Source: Pseudomonas sp. FP2335 (GTDB lineage Bacteria; Pseudomonadota; Gammaproteobacteria; Pseudomonadales; Pseudomonadaceae). From it: 64,000 bases of DNA. Position numbers and translations under genes: made by a program. Positions 28,338-38,373 of the stretch are shown one piece after another; the first letter of the stretch is position 1; each line of letters begins with the position of its first letter. The stretch is taken from positions 2,811,501-2,875,500 of the forward strand of contig NZ_CP117437.1 of assembly GCF_030687535.1 (NCBI RefSeq), read 5' to 3'. The notes under the pieces are model-generated. The model was not told the DNA's origin. It ran no database searches and worked only from the letters and a program-made list of their open reading frames with translations.

Positions 28338-29816
28338 GTGAGTCAGAGCAACCGTAGCCCTTATCCGAATATGCATCTGCTGCCGATTGGCGGTGAGTGG
28401 CGCCAGGGCAGCGCCGGCAGTGTTTTGAATGTTACCGACCCTTACACGGGCGAAACCCTTTTGGACATTGTCCAGGCCGATCGCAATGATCTGGATCAGG
28501 CCTATGTGGCGGCTGAAAACGCCCAGGCGGCATGGGCGGCGCTGGGCCCCAACCAGCGTGCCGCGATCTTGCTCAAGGCCGTGCAGATATTCGACGAGCG
28601 CCGCGAAGAGATCATCGGCTGGATCATTCGCGAGTCCGGCAGTACCCGCATCAAGGCCCAGATCGAATGGGGCGCCGCGCGCGGCATAACCCAGGAGTCC
28701 GCGTCGTTTCCGTCCCGCGTGCACGGGCGAATCCTGCCGTCCAACGTGCCCGGCAAGGAAAACCGCGTCTACCGCGAGCCGCTGGGCGTAGTGGGGGTTA
28801 TCAGCCCGTGGAACTTCCCGTTCCATCTCACCCAACGCTCTGTTGCACCGGCGCTGGCGCTGGGCAATGCGGTGGTGATCAAGCCTGCGAGCGACACCCC
28901 TGTGACTGGCGGGTTGCTGGCCGCGCGGATTTTTGAAGAGGCGGGCGTGCCCAAGGGCGTAATCAGTGTGCTGGTCGGCGCGGGTGCGCAAATCGGTGAT
29001 GCGTTTGTTGAGCATGCGGTGCCCAAATTTATTTCGTTCACCGGTTCCACGCCGGTGGGTTTGAACATTGGGCGCATCGCCAGTGGCGGCAAATATCTGA
29101 AGCACGTGGCGTTGGAGCTGGGCGGCAACAGTCCCTTTGTGGTGCTGGCAGACGCCGATCTGGATCAAGCCGTGGCCGCCGCAGTGATGGGCAAGTTCCT
29201 GCACCAGGGCCAGATCTGCATGGCGATCAACCGCATCATTGTCGAGGATGGGCTGTACGACCGTTTCGTTGAGTCGTATGCGGCCAAAGTGAAGGCCTTG
29301 AAGGTGGGCAACCCCGACGAGGCTGACACGGTGATTGGCCCGATCATCAATCGCAAGCAACTGGACGGCCTGCTGGGCAAGGTCGCGCGCGCCAAGGAGG
29401 AGGGCGCCCGCACCGTGGTTGAGGGCCAGGCCCAGGGCAATCTGTTGCCGCCCCACGTGTTTGCAGATGTCACCGCCGATATGGAAATCGCCAGGGAAGA
29501 GATCTTCGGCCCTCTCGTCGGTATCCAGCGCGCCCGCGACGAAGCGCACGCGCTGGAGTTGGCCAATGACAGTGAATACGGCCTGTCCAGCGCCGTATTC
29601 ACTCAAGACCTGGAGCGCGGCGCGCGCTTTGCTCGCCAGATCAAGGCGGGCATGACCCACGTCAATGACATCCCGGTGAACGATGAAGCTCACGCGCCCT
29701 TTGGCGGGGAGAAAAACTCTGGGCTCGGGCGGTTCAACGGTGAGTGGGCGATTCAAGAGTTCACTACCGACCATTGGGTCAGCGTGCAGATGACGCCGCG
29801 CACCTACCCCTTCTGA
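28338..29816 (+). CDS. NAD(P)-dependent benzaldehyde-type dehydrogenase
   Basis: An aldehyde dehydrogenase of 492 residues that begins with GTG at 28338; AAGGAA seven bases upstream supports this start. The catalytic Cys is in [13 protein letters not shown], the general base Glu in [10 protein letters not shown], and GSTPVG marks the nucleotide site. Following mdlC and a transporter, it should oxidise benzaldehyde to benzoate, the mdlD role. A close paralogue, about 85% similar by eye, is at 41896; both share the terminus [14 protein letters not shown]. Confidence 0.9.
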   Translation: MSQSNRSPYPNMHLLPIGGEWRQGSAGSVLNVTDPYTGETLLDIVQADRNDLDQAYVAAENAQAAWAALGPNQRAAILLKAVQIFDERREEIIGWIIRESGSTRIKAQIEWGAARGITQESASFPSRVHGRILPSNVPGKENRVYREPLGVVGVISPWNFPFHLTQRSVAPALALGNAVVIKPASDTPVTGGLLAARIFEEAGVPKGVISVLVGAGAQIGDAFVEHAVPKFISFTGSTPVGLNIGRIASGGKYLKHVALELGGNSPFVVLADADLDQAVAAAVMGKFLHQGQICMAINRIIVEDGLYDRFVESYAAKVKALKVGNPDEADTVIGPIINRKQLDGLLGKVARAKEEGARTVVEGQAQGNLLPPHVFADVTADMEIAREEIFGPLVGIQRARDEAHALELANDSEYGLSSAVFTQDLERGARFARQIKAGMTHVNDIPVNDEAHAPFGGEKNSGLGRFNGEWAIQEFTTDHWVSVQMTPRTYPF

Positions 29817-29844
29817 TTCGACGTTACTTCTCTAGCTAACCGCC

Positions 29845-29866
29845 GTCCTTTTCAGCCGAAAAGGAC
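29845..29866 (+). other. intergenic stem-loop
   Basis: GTCCTTTTC and GAAAAGGAC form a perfect 9-bp stem with the 4-base loop AGCC between the aldehyde dehydrogenase and the porin gene. There is no clear T-run after it. It may be a weak terminator or an mRNA-processing site that lowers porin expression relative to the enzymes. Confidence 0.4.
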
Positions 29867-29906
29867 CGCGTTCTGTCGCCTACAACAAAAATAATAAGTT
29901 GGGTTT

Positions 29907-31184
29907 ATGTCAAACATGATGAAGTCAAAGTGCGGTGTGGCAGCCATTGGGTGCGTGACCTTGATGCAACCGTTGTTGGTCAGTGCGGATTTTCTGGCAG
30001 ACAGCAAAACCACACTGGGGCTGCGCAACGCCTACATTGATCGGGATTTCAAGCAAAGCGACGCGCCCAAGTCGCGGGTGGGTAGTTGGACCCAAGGCTT
30101 CGACCTGCGCTTTATCTCCGGCTACACCGAAGGCCCGATTCAATTCGGCCTGGACAGCAGCGCGCAATGGGCTTACCGCCTGGATGGCGGCGGCGGGCGC
30201 GGCCCGGACAGTGTTATTCCGTATGACGCGAGCCGGGGTGAGCAGGTCAAGGCCTATGGGCGCTCCAGCGCGACGGCCAAGATTCGCGTATCGAAAACCG
30301 AACTTAAGGTCGGCGAGCTGCGCCCCATGTTGCCGGTGGCGTATGTCGATGACTCGCGCCAGCTGATTACCACCTACCAGGGCGCGTTGTTGGAATCCAG
30401 GGAATGGGATGGCCTGACGCTGACCGCCGGACGCATCACCGAAATTGCCGCGCGGGAATCGTCCAGCCACGAAAAAATCTACCTGATGAATGGCGCCGAT
30501 GTTAAGCGCCGCAGTGATGGCTTGAACCTGGCCGGTGCCACCTATCAGTTCACCCCTGGGCTGTCCGGCACTTACTTTTATGGGCAACTCGAAGACATCT
30601 ACAAACAGCATTACCTTGGGCTCACCGACGTGCTGCCCTTGGGCAACGGCTATACGCTTAAAACCGACTTGCGGTATTACCACAACAGCGAAGATGGCGA
30701 GGCGTTGTACGGCAAGATCGACAACCAGTCCTACGGCGCGATGACCACCTTGAAGACCGGCGGTCATGGGTTTGGCGTGGGTTATCAACGCATGCTCGGT
30801 GAGTCGGCCTTCCCGCTGTTCAATGGCTATGCGCCGCAGCCTTTTTTGGTCAACTGGTCCACCCTGGGTTTCTTCAAGCCCAACGAAAGCTCCTGGCAAC
30901 TGCGTTATGACTATGACTTCGCCGCCATGGGCGTGCCGGGAATGAAGGTGATGACACGCTACATGCGCGGCTCCGGCATCGACCGGGGTAGCAATGCGTT
31001 GCAGCAGAACGTCGAGAGCGAAAGCAACCTGGTGTTCAGCTATGTGGTGCAGAGCGGGCTGTTTAAAAACCTTGGGTTTGAGTGGCGCCACATTGACGTG
31101 AAGACGCGCTACGGCAGCGGCGCATTGTCGGGGGCCGATTACGCTGAAAACCGCCTGATCACCACCTATGTCTATGAGTTTTAG
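29907..31184 (+). CDS. OprD-family outer-membrane porin
   Basis: A porin of 425 residues with a signal peptide (cleavage near VSADF, residue about 27). The OprD signature LGLRNAYIDRDF near the start, WTQGFDLRFISGYTEG, and the C-terminal strand ending ITTYVYEF are seen. Members of the OpdK/BenF branch admit aromatic carboxylates, so uptake of mandelate-like acids is the likely role. It precedes the ketopantoate-reductase-like gene by 9 bases. Confidence 0.87.
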   Translation: MSNMMKSKCGVAAIGCVTLMQPLLVSADFLADSKTTLGLRNAYIDRDFKQSDAPKSRVGSWTQGFDLRFISGYTEGPIQFGLDSSAQWAYRLDGGGGRGPDSVIPYDASRGEQVKAYGRSSATAKIRVSKTELKVGELRPMLPVAYVDDSRQLITTYQGALLESREWDGLTLTAGRITEIAARESSSHEKIYLMNGADVKRRSDGLNLAGATYQFTPGLSGTYFYGQLEDIYKQHYLGLTDVLPLGNGYTLKTDLRYYHNSEDGEALYGKIDNQSYGAMTTLKTGGHGFGVGYQRMLGESAFPLFNGYAPQPFLVNWSTLGFFKPNESSWQLRYDYDFAAMGVPGMKVMTRYMRGSGIDRGSNALQQNVESESNLVFSYVVQSGLFKNLGFEWRHIDVKTRYGSGALSGADYAENRLITTYVYEF

Positions 31185-31193
31185 GAGTTAACC

Positions 31194-32117
31194 ATGCGTA
31201 TTGGGATTATCGGCGCGGGTGCCATGGGCGGCTTGTTTGGCGGGCGTCTGGCCGCTGCGGGGCACGCGGTTTCCTTTGTCGAGGTATCGTCGCAGACCAT
31301 CGATGCCATCCGCGAAAATGGACTGCACATTCTCGGTGACGAAACGACAGTGAGTGTCTGGCCACAAATTGGCGTTGCTGCCCACTTCGAGGAACCTTTC
31401 GAACTGATGCTGGTGTTCACCAAGGGTTTTCACACCCAGGTCGCGATGGACAACGTGCGGCACCTGATCGCCCCGTCGACCTGGGTGCTGTCGGTGCAAA
31501 ACGGGTTGGGCAATGCCGAGCTTATCGCCCAAGTGGTGAGCGCCGAGCGCATCATCGTCGGTATGACGGATTTTCCCGCCCAGCGGCGCTCGCCTGGCAC
31601 GATCTACAGCCAAGGCCACGGGCACGTAAAGATCTGGAGTTATACCGGCGCGCCCAGCGATGAAATCGCGACCATTGCTCAGTCCTTCGACGAAGCCGGG
31701 CTCAATTGCGCGGCAGATGCCAACGTACAAGTCGCGATCTGGGAAAAACTGGCCTTCAATTCCGTGTTGAACTCGATTTGTTCGGTGTGCGGGCTGACGG
31801 TGGGGCAGGTAGGGCGTTCGGAAGGCGGGCCAGCGCTGGCCTCTGCGATGGCCGCAGAGGCTGTGGCCGTCGCTGCGGCCACAGGTGTATTGATCAGTAA
31901 CGCCAGGATCATGGCGGCGATTGAACACGCCTTCTTGAACCACAGCGCCCATAAGCCGTCGATGCTTCAGGACATCGAGGCGGGTCGCCAGACCGAGAAT
32001 GCGTTTATCGCCGGGGCCATTGTCAAGCTGGGGCGCGAGCATCAGGTGCCCACGCCCGTGACCGAAAGCCTCTATACCCTGGTGGGCATGAAGGAGGGTG
32101 TTGCAACGGCTGGTTAA
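31194..32117 (+). CDS. ketopantoate-reductase-family 2-hydroxyacid dehydrogenase, possible (R)-mandelate dehydrogenase
   Basis: A cytoplasmic oxidoreductase of 307 residues. The NAD(P) motif is IGIIGAGAMGGLFGGRLAAAGH at the N-terminus. The catalytic set of the ApbA/PanE family is present: Asn in VQNGLGN, Lys and Asn in WEKLAFNSVLN, and Ser/Asp/Glu in HKPSMLQDIEAGRQTEN. PanE belongs to pantothenate synthesis, but D-mandelate dehydrogenases of this same family are known from enterococci. Located at the end of the mdlC operon with no mandelate racemase in view, oxidation of (R)-mandelate to benzoylformate is an attractive inference. Confidence 0.8.
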   Translation: MRIGIIGAGAMGGLFGGRLAAAGHAVSFVEVSSQTIDAIRENGLHILGDETTVSVWPQIGVAAHFEEPFELMLVFTKGFHTQVAMDNVRHLIAPSTWVLSVQNGLGNAELIAQVVSAERIIVGMTDFPAQRRSPGTIYSQGHGHVKIWSYTGAPSDEIATIAQSFDEAGLNCAADANVQVAIWEKLAFNSVLNSICSVCGLTVGQVGRSEGGPALASAMAAEAVAVAAATGVLISNARIMAAIEHAFLNHSAHKPSMLQDIEAGRQTENAFIAGAIVKLGREHQVPTPVTESLYTLVGMKEGVATAG

Positions 32118-32132
32118 GCCTTGATAGAGCCG

Positions 32133-32155
32133 AGAGCGCCGGGTGACGGCGCTCT
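32133..32155 (+). terminator. intrinsic terminator between convergent genes
   Basis: AGAGCGCC (32133-32140) pairs with GGCGCTCT (32148-32155), with a 7-base loop, followed by TTGTTGTT. It lies just after the ketopantoate-reductase-like stop and ahead of the convergent AraC gene end, so it should stop the mdlC operon. Confidence 0.7.
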
Positions 32156-32161
32156 TTGTTG

Positions 32162-33121
32162 TTAGCGAAGGCTAAGGTGCTGCTGTCTGAATTCCTTGGG
32201 CGTAAGGCCTGTCTCTCGCTTGAATGCCCGGCTGAAATGAGTGCAGTTGCTAAAGCCCCAATCAAAGCCGATGTCACCAATATTCCTACCCTTGAGCGCC
32301 GGATTTTTCAGGTCCCGCTGGCACAGTTGCAGGCGCTGGCTCCAGATCCACTGCGCCAGCGGTTGGGGCTCGTTCTCGAACACGCGATACAACGAACTGA
32401 CCGACATCCTGAGTGCCTGGGCGACTTTCTCCACGTTCAGGCAGGCGTCGCCCAAATTTTGCAGGATGTAGCTTTTCACCCGTGCCAAATGGAACGCTTG
32501 AAGTTTGGACGGCTCGCATTGGTCCGCTTGTGGCAGCGACTGCAAGCCGCCGATGACCAATTCGATCAAGGCATTGGCGATAGGCTCCACTACCTGGGGC
32601 GCCATCCCGCCACCGCTGTTGGCCAATGAGTTGAGCATCCCGCCGAGCAAGATGCCAGGGCCTGATTGGGCGTGAATCGTGAGTCCACATAAGCGCTCGG
32701 GGCTGCTGAAGTGAGCGTTTAGCAGGCTTCTTGGGATACGCAGAATGTGTTTACTGAAATCGGCGGCGTAGCCCATCTGAAACGGGCGGGTGCTGTCATA
32801 CAGCACAAAATCCCCGGCGTTTTGCCGCGCTTCGCGATCGCCCTGGCGGAGCAAGCCCTGGCCGGAAATCTGATAGCTGACCATGAAATAGTCGGCGTCC
32901 GACTGCCGTGCCAGCCGCTCACTGCGGATGACCGTATGGGCGCTTGCGCTCAGCGTCATCAAGTCCAGGACGCCCATGGGGGCGTGCTGTAGATCAGCGC
33001 AGAACGCGCCGGTGTCATCGGCCTCGAACTCAAGAGGCACAAACATCTCCCCAATGGTTTCGCGCCAGAATTCGACACGTTCGCCTTGGGGCATTGTTCT
33101 TGTTGTCAGTGTGCTGTGCAT
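32162..33121 (-). CDS. AraC-family regulator next to the nitrilase
   Basis: A regulator of 319 residues. It shares the architecture of the OxdR-like protein at 18430: an AraC-binding-like sensor domain (ERVEFWRETIGEMFVPLEF, then SYQISGQGLLRQGDRE) and a C-terminal double helix-turn-helix (VEKVAQALRMSVSSLYRVF; FDWGFSNCTHFSRAFKRETG). It is divergent from the arylacetonitrilase across 368 bases. AraC genes flank arylacetonitrilases in P. fluorescens strains, so it probably activates the nitrilase, transporter and hydroxyacid dehydrogenase genes in response to a nitrile or a hydroxyacid. Confidence 0.87.
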   Translation of the reverse strand: MHSTLTTRTMPQGERVEFWRETIGEMFVPLEFEADDTGAFCADLQHAPMGVLDLMTLSASAHTVIRSERLARQSDADYFMVSYQISGQGLLRQGDREARQNAGDFVLYDSTRPFQMGYAADFSKHILRIPRSLLNAHFSSPERLCGLTIHAQSGPGILLGGMLNSLANSGGGMAPQVVEPIANALIELVIGGLQSLPQADQCEPSKLQAFHLARVKSYILQNLGDACLNVEKVAQALRMSVSSLYRVFENEPQPLAQWIWSQRLQLCQRDLKNPALKGRNIGDIGFDWGFSNCTHFSRAFKRETGLTPKEFRQQHLSLR

Positions 33122-33489
33122 GAAGGTGATCCCGCGTCGGCTACTGGGCGAATAACAAGCAAATACGGTGCCTTTCCCCGGTTTTTATTCGATCTGAGAG
33201 GCAGAGGCAGGCAACTCGGGAAACTGAGTACATTTGCGCCTCGAACGGACTTATTTACCTTGCCAGGTGCGCTGCTTTGCAGGGCGTTCTTTAACGCAGC
33301 GCACCTATTGAGTGACGTATTCAGTGGCGGCGTCACCCATGGAAACAACCACGGTCCCAGCGTTTACCCGCGCAGGGTAGTAACAGGGGAAGCGCAAGCA
33401 AAACCGGCGGGACGTTCAGCACAGGCCCAATCGGCGGTTTGCTAAAAGATGCGACTACCGGCGTGCGCCTAATTTTCCCGAGGTTTTCT
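33122..33489. promoter_or_regulatory. divergent control region, AraC regulator/nitrilase
   Basis: No gene is supported in these 368 bases. There is an imperfect dyad with arms at 33397-33408 (starting AGCAAAACCG) and 33432-33443 (ending GGTTTGCT) about 45-90 bases before the nitrilase start. I did not find the 21-bp tandem repeat seen before oxdA, so this regulator probably reads a different site. Confidence 0.3.
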
Positions 33490-34494
33490 ATGTCTTCTCC
33501 TCCTTCGTATCGCGTTGCGGTCGTGCAGGCAGCGCCTGTGTTCATGGATCGCAGCGCGACGATTGATAAGTGCATCCAGATGATGGCCGAGGCGTCCGCC
33601 AAGGGCGCGCGCTTGATCGCGTTTCCGGAAAACTTCATTCCGGGTTACCCGTGGTTTTTCTGGCTGGGCTCGCCCGCCTGGGCCATGCAGTACATGGTCA
33701 AGTACCACGAGCAAGCCTTGGTGATAGACAGCGCCGATTACCGACGCCTGGAGCAGGCCGCCGCTGAATTCAAAATCTTCGTTTCGGCAGGCTTCACGGA
33801 AAAGTCCAACGGCAGCCTCTACATGGCGCAGACCCTGATCGACGATCAAGGGCAGACACTCGCTACCCGCCGCAAGCTCAAACCCACCGTGGCTGAACGC
33901 ATGGTGTTCGGTGAGGGGGATGGCAGTGATTTGCAGGTGCATGACAGCGACCTCGGCCGTGTTGGCGCGCTGTGCTGTTGGGAACATATCCAGCCGCTGA
34001 CCAAATTTGCCATGTACAGCCAGCACGAACAGTTGCATGTGGCCGCCTGGCCGGGCTTTTCGCTCTACAACCAGGTGACACAAGCCATCAGCGGCGATGT
34101 GAATAACGCCGTCACCCGCACCTACGCGGTCGAAGGCCAGTGCTTTGTGTTGGCGCCCTGCGGCATGGTTTCAGACGATGTCATCGACTTGCTGTGCCAG
34201 ACCGACGAGTCGCGCTCACTGCTCAAGGCCGGCGGCGGCTACGCGCGCATTTACGGGCCGGATGGCTCGCAGTTGGCTACGCCGCTGGCCACTGATGAAG
34301 AGGGGATTTTGTACGCCGATATCGACCTTGATGCCGTCACCCTGGCCAAGGTCGCGGCGGACCCGGTCGGGCATTACTCACGCAGCGACGTGACCCGGCT
34401 GCTGTTCAACAGTGAAGCACGCCGCCCGGTGGCCGATGCCGCACTGGATGACGCCGACGCGCTAGCGCTGGTCGAAGAACTCCAATCCCGCTGA
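33490..34494 (+). CDS. arylacetonitrilase
   Basis: A nitrilase of 334 residues from the ATG at 33490. The Glu-Lys-Cys triad is Glu47 (FPENFIPGYP), Lys131 (RRKLKPT) and Cys163 (ALCCWEHIQPL); a second Glu in GEGDGSDL is also conserved. The CCWEH motif and the PGYPW-type substrate loop mark the arylacetonitrilase group, which acts on phenylacetonitrile and mandelonitrile. It converts nitriles directly to acids (some relatives also release amides). Its neighbours, a transporter and (S)-mandelate-type dehydrogenase, fit mandelonitrile as substrate. It forms a second nitrile route independent of the nitrile hydratase operon. Confidence 0.93.
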   Translation: MSSPPSYRVAVVQAAPVFMDRSATIDKCIQMMAEASAKGARLIAFPENFIPGYPWFFWLGSPAWAMQYMVKYHEQALVIDSADYRRLEQAAAEFKIFVSAGFTEKSNGSLYMAQTLIDDQGQTLATRRKLKPTVAERMVFGEGDGSDLQVHDSDLGRVGALCCWEHIQPLTKFAMYSQHEQLHVAAWPGFSLYNQVTQAISGDVNNAVTRTYAVEGQCFVLAPCGMVSDDVIDLLCQTDESRSLLKAGGGYARIYGPDGSQLATPLATDEEGILYADIDLDAVTLAKVAADPVGHYSRSDVTRLLFNSEARRPVADAALDDADALALVEELQSR

Positions 34495-34520
34495 TCCCCC
34501 TTTACTCATGAGTGCGTGCC

Positions 34521-35768
34521 ATGCAGCAGAAATCCAGTGGTGATACAGCGTACGAACGCAAGATGGTGTGGCTGTTGGCGGTGCTATTCGGCATCGTTGG
34601 CCTCGACCGTCTGGTGATTGTTTACCTCTTTCCAATTCTCATTCCCGAGCTGGGCCTGAGTAATACCCAGGCGGGCGCCATTGCTTCAGTCCTGGCATTG
34701 ACTTGGGCGGTGTCGACCTGGGTGTTGGGCGGGGTTAGCGATCGGCACGGGCGTAAAAAAGTGCTGATCTATTCAGGCATCTTCTTTTCGGTGATGACCT
34801 GGATGACCGGCGCAGTGAAAAGCTTTACTGGCATGCTGGTAGTGCGGGGGCTGCTCGGGGTCGGTGAGGGTGGTGTGTTCAGCGCCAGCGTTGCGACGCT
34901 GGCCGAGATCTCCACGCCCAAGCGAAGGGGCTTGAATATGGGGATTCACCAGGCGTTTTTCCCGTTGCTGGGTATTGGCCTGGGGCCGATTATCGCGACA
35001 CAACTGAGCCTGTATATGCCGTGGGAATGGGTGTTTTTCCTGCTGGGCATCCCGGGCATCATCCTGACGTACATGCTGGCCAAGCTGATGCGTGAGCCGA
35101 AGAAAACGGCAGTTGAGCGCAGCGCGGTGAAACCTGCGTCGGTCAGCAGTGTGCTCAAGTACCGCAATATTTGGGTTACTACGCTGATCGGTTCGTTGTT
35201 CCAGACCGGCTTGTTTGTGTTCTCGACCTTCGTTGCGCTGTACCTGACCCAGGTGGTTGGCCTGTCGCTCAGCACCACTGGTTTGATCGTGTCAGGGTGG
35301 GGGTTTGGTGGTTTTATCGGGATGATCGCAGTGCCTGCGTTGTCCGACCGCTTGGGGCGTAAGCCCGTGCTGATTGGATGTGCCACCTTGTACGGCGCGT
35401 TGATGTTGCTGTTCGCCATGAGCCACGCCGGGCCTTGGGTGATGTTCGGCATTCTGTTTGCTGCCGGGATCTTTGGCTTCGGCATCGCGCCCCTGTTTCT
35501 CGCGGTGATTCCCAGCGAATCGGTGCCTTCAAACATGACGGGCGCAGCGGTCGGTGTACCCACCGGGGTCAGTGAGTTGATCGGCGGCGTATTGATGCCG
35601 GTGATCGCTGGCGGGCTGGCAGATTTCTATGGTCTGGCGATGCCGATGTTGGTGGTTGGCGCAGTGTCGCTGGCAGCGGCGGTGGTGGGGCTGTTCCTGA
35701 TTGAAACAGCGCCTGAAGTGGCAAGGCTTACTCAACCTGTCAGCACCCATACCGCCACATTTGAATAA
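34521..35768 (+). CDS. MFS transporter linked to the nitrilase
   Basis: An inner-membrane protein of 415 residues with about 12 hydrophobic segments. The MFS loop signature appears as LGGVSDRHGRKKVLIYSG, and DRLVIVYLFPILIPELGLS in helix 1. I start at the ATG at 34521, not the GTG three codons before. It is 26 bases after the nitrilase stop and probably co-transcribed. Uptake of a nitrile, hydroxyacid or aromatic acid is likely; the exact substrate is not visible. Confidence 0.85.
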   Translation: MQQKSSGDTAYERKMVWLLAVLFGIVGLDRLVIVYLFPILIPELGLSNTQAGAIASVLALTWAVSTWVLGGVSDRHGRKKVLIYSGIFFSVMTWMTGAVKSFTGMLVVRGLLGVGEGGVFSASVATLAEISTPKRRGLNMGIHQAFFPLLGIGLGPIIATQLSLYMPWEWVFFLLGIPGIILTYMLAKLMREPKKTAVERSAVKPASVSSVLKYRNIWVTTLIGSLFQTGLFVFSTFVALYLTQVVGLSLSTTGLIVSGWGFGGFIGMIAVPALSDRLGRKPVLIGCATLYGALMLLFAMSHAGPWVMFGILFAAGIFGFGIAPLFLAVIPSESVPSNMTGAAVGVPTGVSELIGGVLMPVIAGGLADFYGLAMPMLVVGAVSLAAAVVGLFLIETAPEVARLTQPVSTHTATFE

Positions 35769-35814
35769 GCCGTCTCTATTGGGATCGCCGAAAGTATCGA
35801 TTTGATCCATGCAG

Positions 35815-35844
35815 CCCCACTCCCTAGAGTGGGGTTTTCTTTTT
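35815..35844 (+). terminator. intrinsic terminator before the hydroxyacid dehydrogenase gene
   Basis: CCCCACTC (35815-35822) and GAGTGGGG (35827-35834) form a perfect 8-bp stem with a CCTA loop, followed by TTTTCTTTTT. This is a classical Rho-independent terminator. It separates the nitrilase/transporter transcript from the dehydrogenase gene, whose start is only 26 bases further on, so the dehydrogenase may depend on read-through or on a promoter inside this region. Confidence 0.85.
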
Positions 35845-35869
35845 ATGCTTAACCTGCCTTGAGGCTTGC

Positions 35870-36997
35870 ATGAGTACAGTATTCAGCGTCGAGGGCTTTC
35901 GGGCATTGGCCCGGCGCCGCCTGCCCACTATGGTGTTCGATTATCTGGAAGGCGGCGCAGACGACGAAAAAGGCCTGAAACGTAACCGTGATGCCTTCGA
36001 CCGTTGGGAGTTTACCCCTAAGCGTTTGGTGGACGTGGCCCGCCGCGACTTCACCTCCGAGGTACTCGGCGTCACTCAAGCGTTGCCCCTGATGGCGGCG
36101 CCCATGGGCTTGAGTGGTGCGTTCTGGCCCAAGGGTGACATCGCGCTGGCAAGAGCCGCGCAGAAAGCGAGCATCCCATTCATGTTGTCGACGGCGGCCA
36201 ATGCCTCGATCGAGGAGGTTGCCGACGAAGCCGGCGGCGACCTCTGGTTTCAGCTGTATGTGGTGCATCCCGATCTGGCCGATCAACTGGTCGCCCGTGC
36301 CCTGGCGGCCGGGTACCGCACGCTGGTGTTGACCACCGATGTGGCGGTCAACGGCAAGCGCGAGCGTGACCTGCGCAGCGGCTTTGGCCTGCCGTTCAAA
36401 TACACACCCAAGGTTGTGCTGGATGGGATGCTGCATCCACGCTGGTCGCTGAGCCTGTTGGCCGGCGGCATGCCGCAGATGGCCAACTTCGCCAATCAGG
36501 ACGCGAATAACGTGGCACTGCAAGCGGCGTTGTTGTCACGAAAAATGGACGCCAGTTTCGATTGGGAGTCGCTTAAGCGTTTGCGCGAACGTTGGCCCCA
36601 TCGCTTGATTGTCAAAGGCATCCTCCACCCGGCCGACGCCGCACATTGCATCGCATTGGGTGCGGATGGCGTGATTTTGTCCAATCATGGCGGTCGACAA
36701 TTGGATGGGAGTTGTTCGCCCATGACCACCCTGCAAGAAATCGCCACCGCGCAGCCTGGCAAGGTGCTGATTGATAGCGGCTTCCGACGTGGTTCGGATG
36801 TGGTCAAGGCCCTGGCGCTGGGCGCCGATGCCGTCTTGATCGGCCGTCCGCTGTTGTACGGTTTGGCCGCTGCGGGCGAAGAGGGCGCCAGTCAAGTGCT
36901 GGCTATCATCAGGGACGAAATGGATCGCACCCTGGCCAATATGGGCTGTGCTGCGGTGCGGGACTTGTCGGTAGATTGTCTGCAACCGGCGCAGTGA
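35870..36997 (+). CDS. mdlB: FMN-dependent alpha-hydroxyacid dehydrogenase, (S)-mandelate-dehydrogenase-like
   Basis: An FMN enzyme of 375 residues in the glycolate-oxidase/(S)-mandelate-dehydrogenase family. The N-terminal helix region (PTMVFDYLEGGADDEKGLKRN), the substrate Tyr/FMN residues in FQLYVVH, the catalytic His and Arg in LSNHGGRQLDG, and the FMN-phosphate motif DSGFRRGSDVVKALALGADAV are all present. A central segment (LRSGFGLPFKYTPKVVLDG) corresponds to the variable loop that in MdlB binds membranes. It would oxidise (S)-mandelate to benzoylformate for MdlC. Lactate dehydrogenase activity is the main alternative. Confidence 0.85.
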   Translation: MSTVFSVEGFRALARRRLPTMVFDYLEGGADDEKGLKRNRDAFDRWEFTPKRLVDVARRDFTSEVLGVTQALPLMAAPMGLSGAFWPKGDIALARAAQKASIPFMLSTAANASIEEVADEAGGDLWFQLYVVHPDLADQLVARALAAGYRTLVLTTDVAVNGKRERDLRSGFGLPFKYTPKVVLDGMLHPRWSLSLLAGGMPQMANFANQDANNVALQAALLSRKMDASFDWESLKRLRERWPHRLIVKGILHPADAAHCIALGADGVILSNHGGRQLDGSCSPMTTLQEIATAQPGKVLIDSGFRRGSDVVKALALGADAVLIGRPLLYGLAAAGEEGASQVLAIIRDEMDRTLANMGCAAVRDLSVDCLQPAQ

Positions 36998-37005
36998 CTG
37001 CCAAT

Positions 37006-37029
37006 GGCGGGGCCGTTGCAAGCCCCGCC
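37006..37029. terminator. bidirectional stem-loop between mdlB-like gene and pobA
   Basis: GGCGGGGC (37006-37013) pairs with GCCCCGCC (37022-37029) around an 8-base loop in the 42-base gap between the two convergent stop codons. There is no strong T-run on either side, so termination is plausible but not certain. Confidence 0.5.
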
Positions 37030-37039
37030 GTTGCCCACC

Positions 37040-38236
<1,197 letters not shown>

Positions 38237-38373
38237 TTATGTGACTGCGAGCGTGACGCCCTACAGGCACTGTTATTTTTGTGTCCTGTATTTTTGGTGG
38301 ATAAGCCTTGGATATGAAGGCACTATTTGCCAGATTTCATGGACTTTTCGTGGATGGGTGCAAGGGAGGGTAA

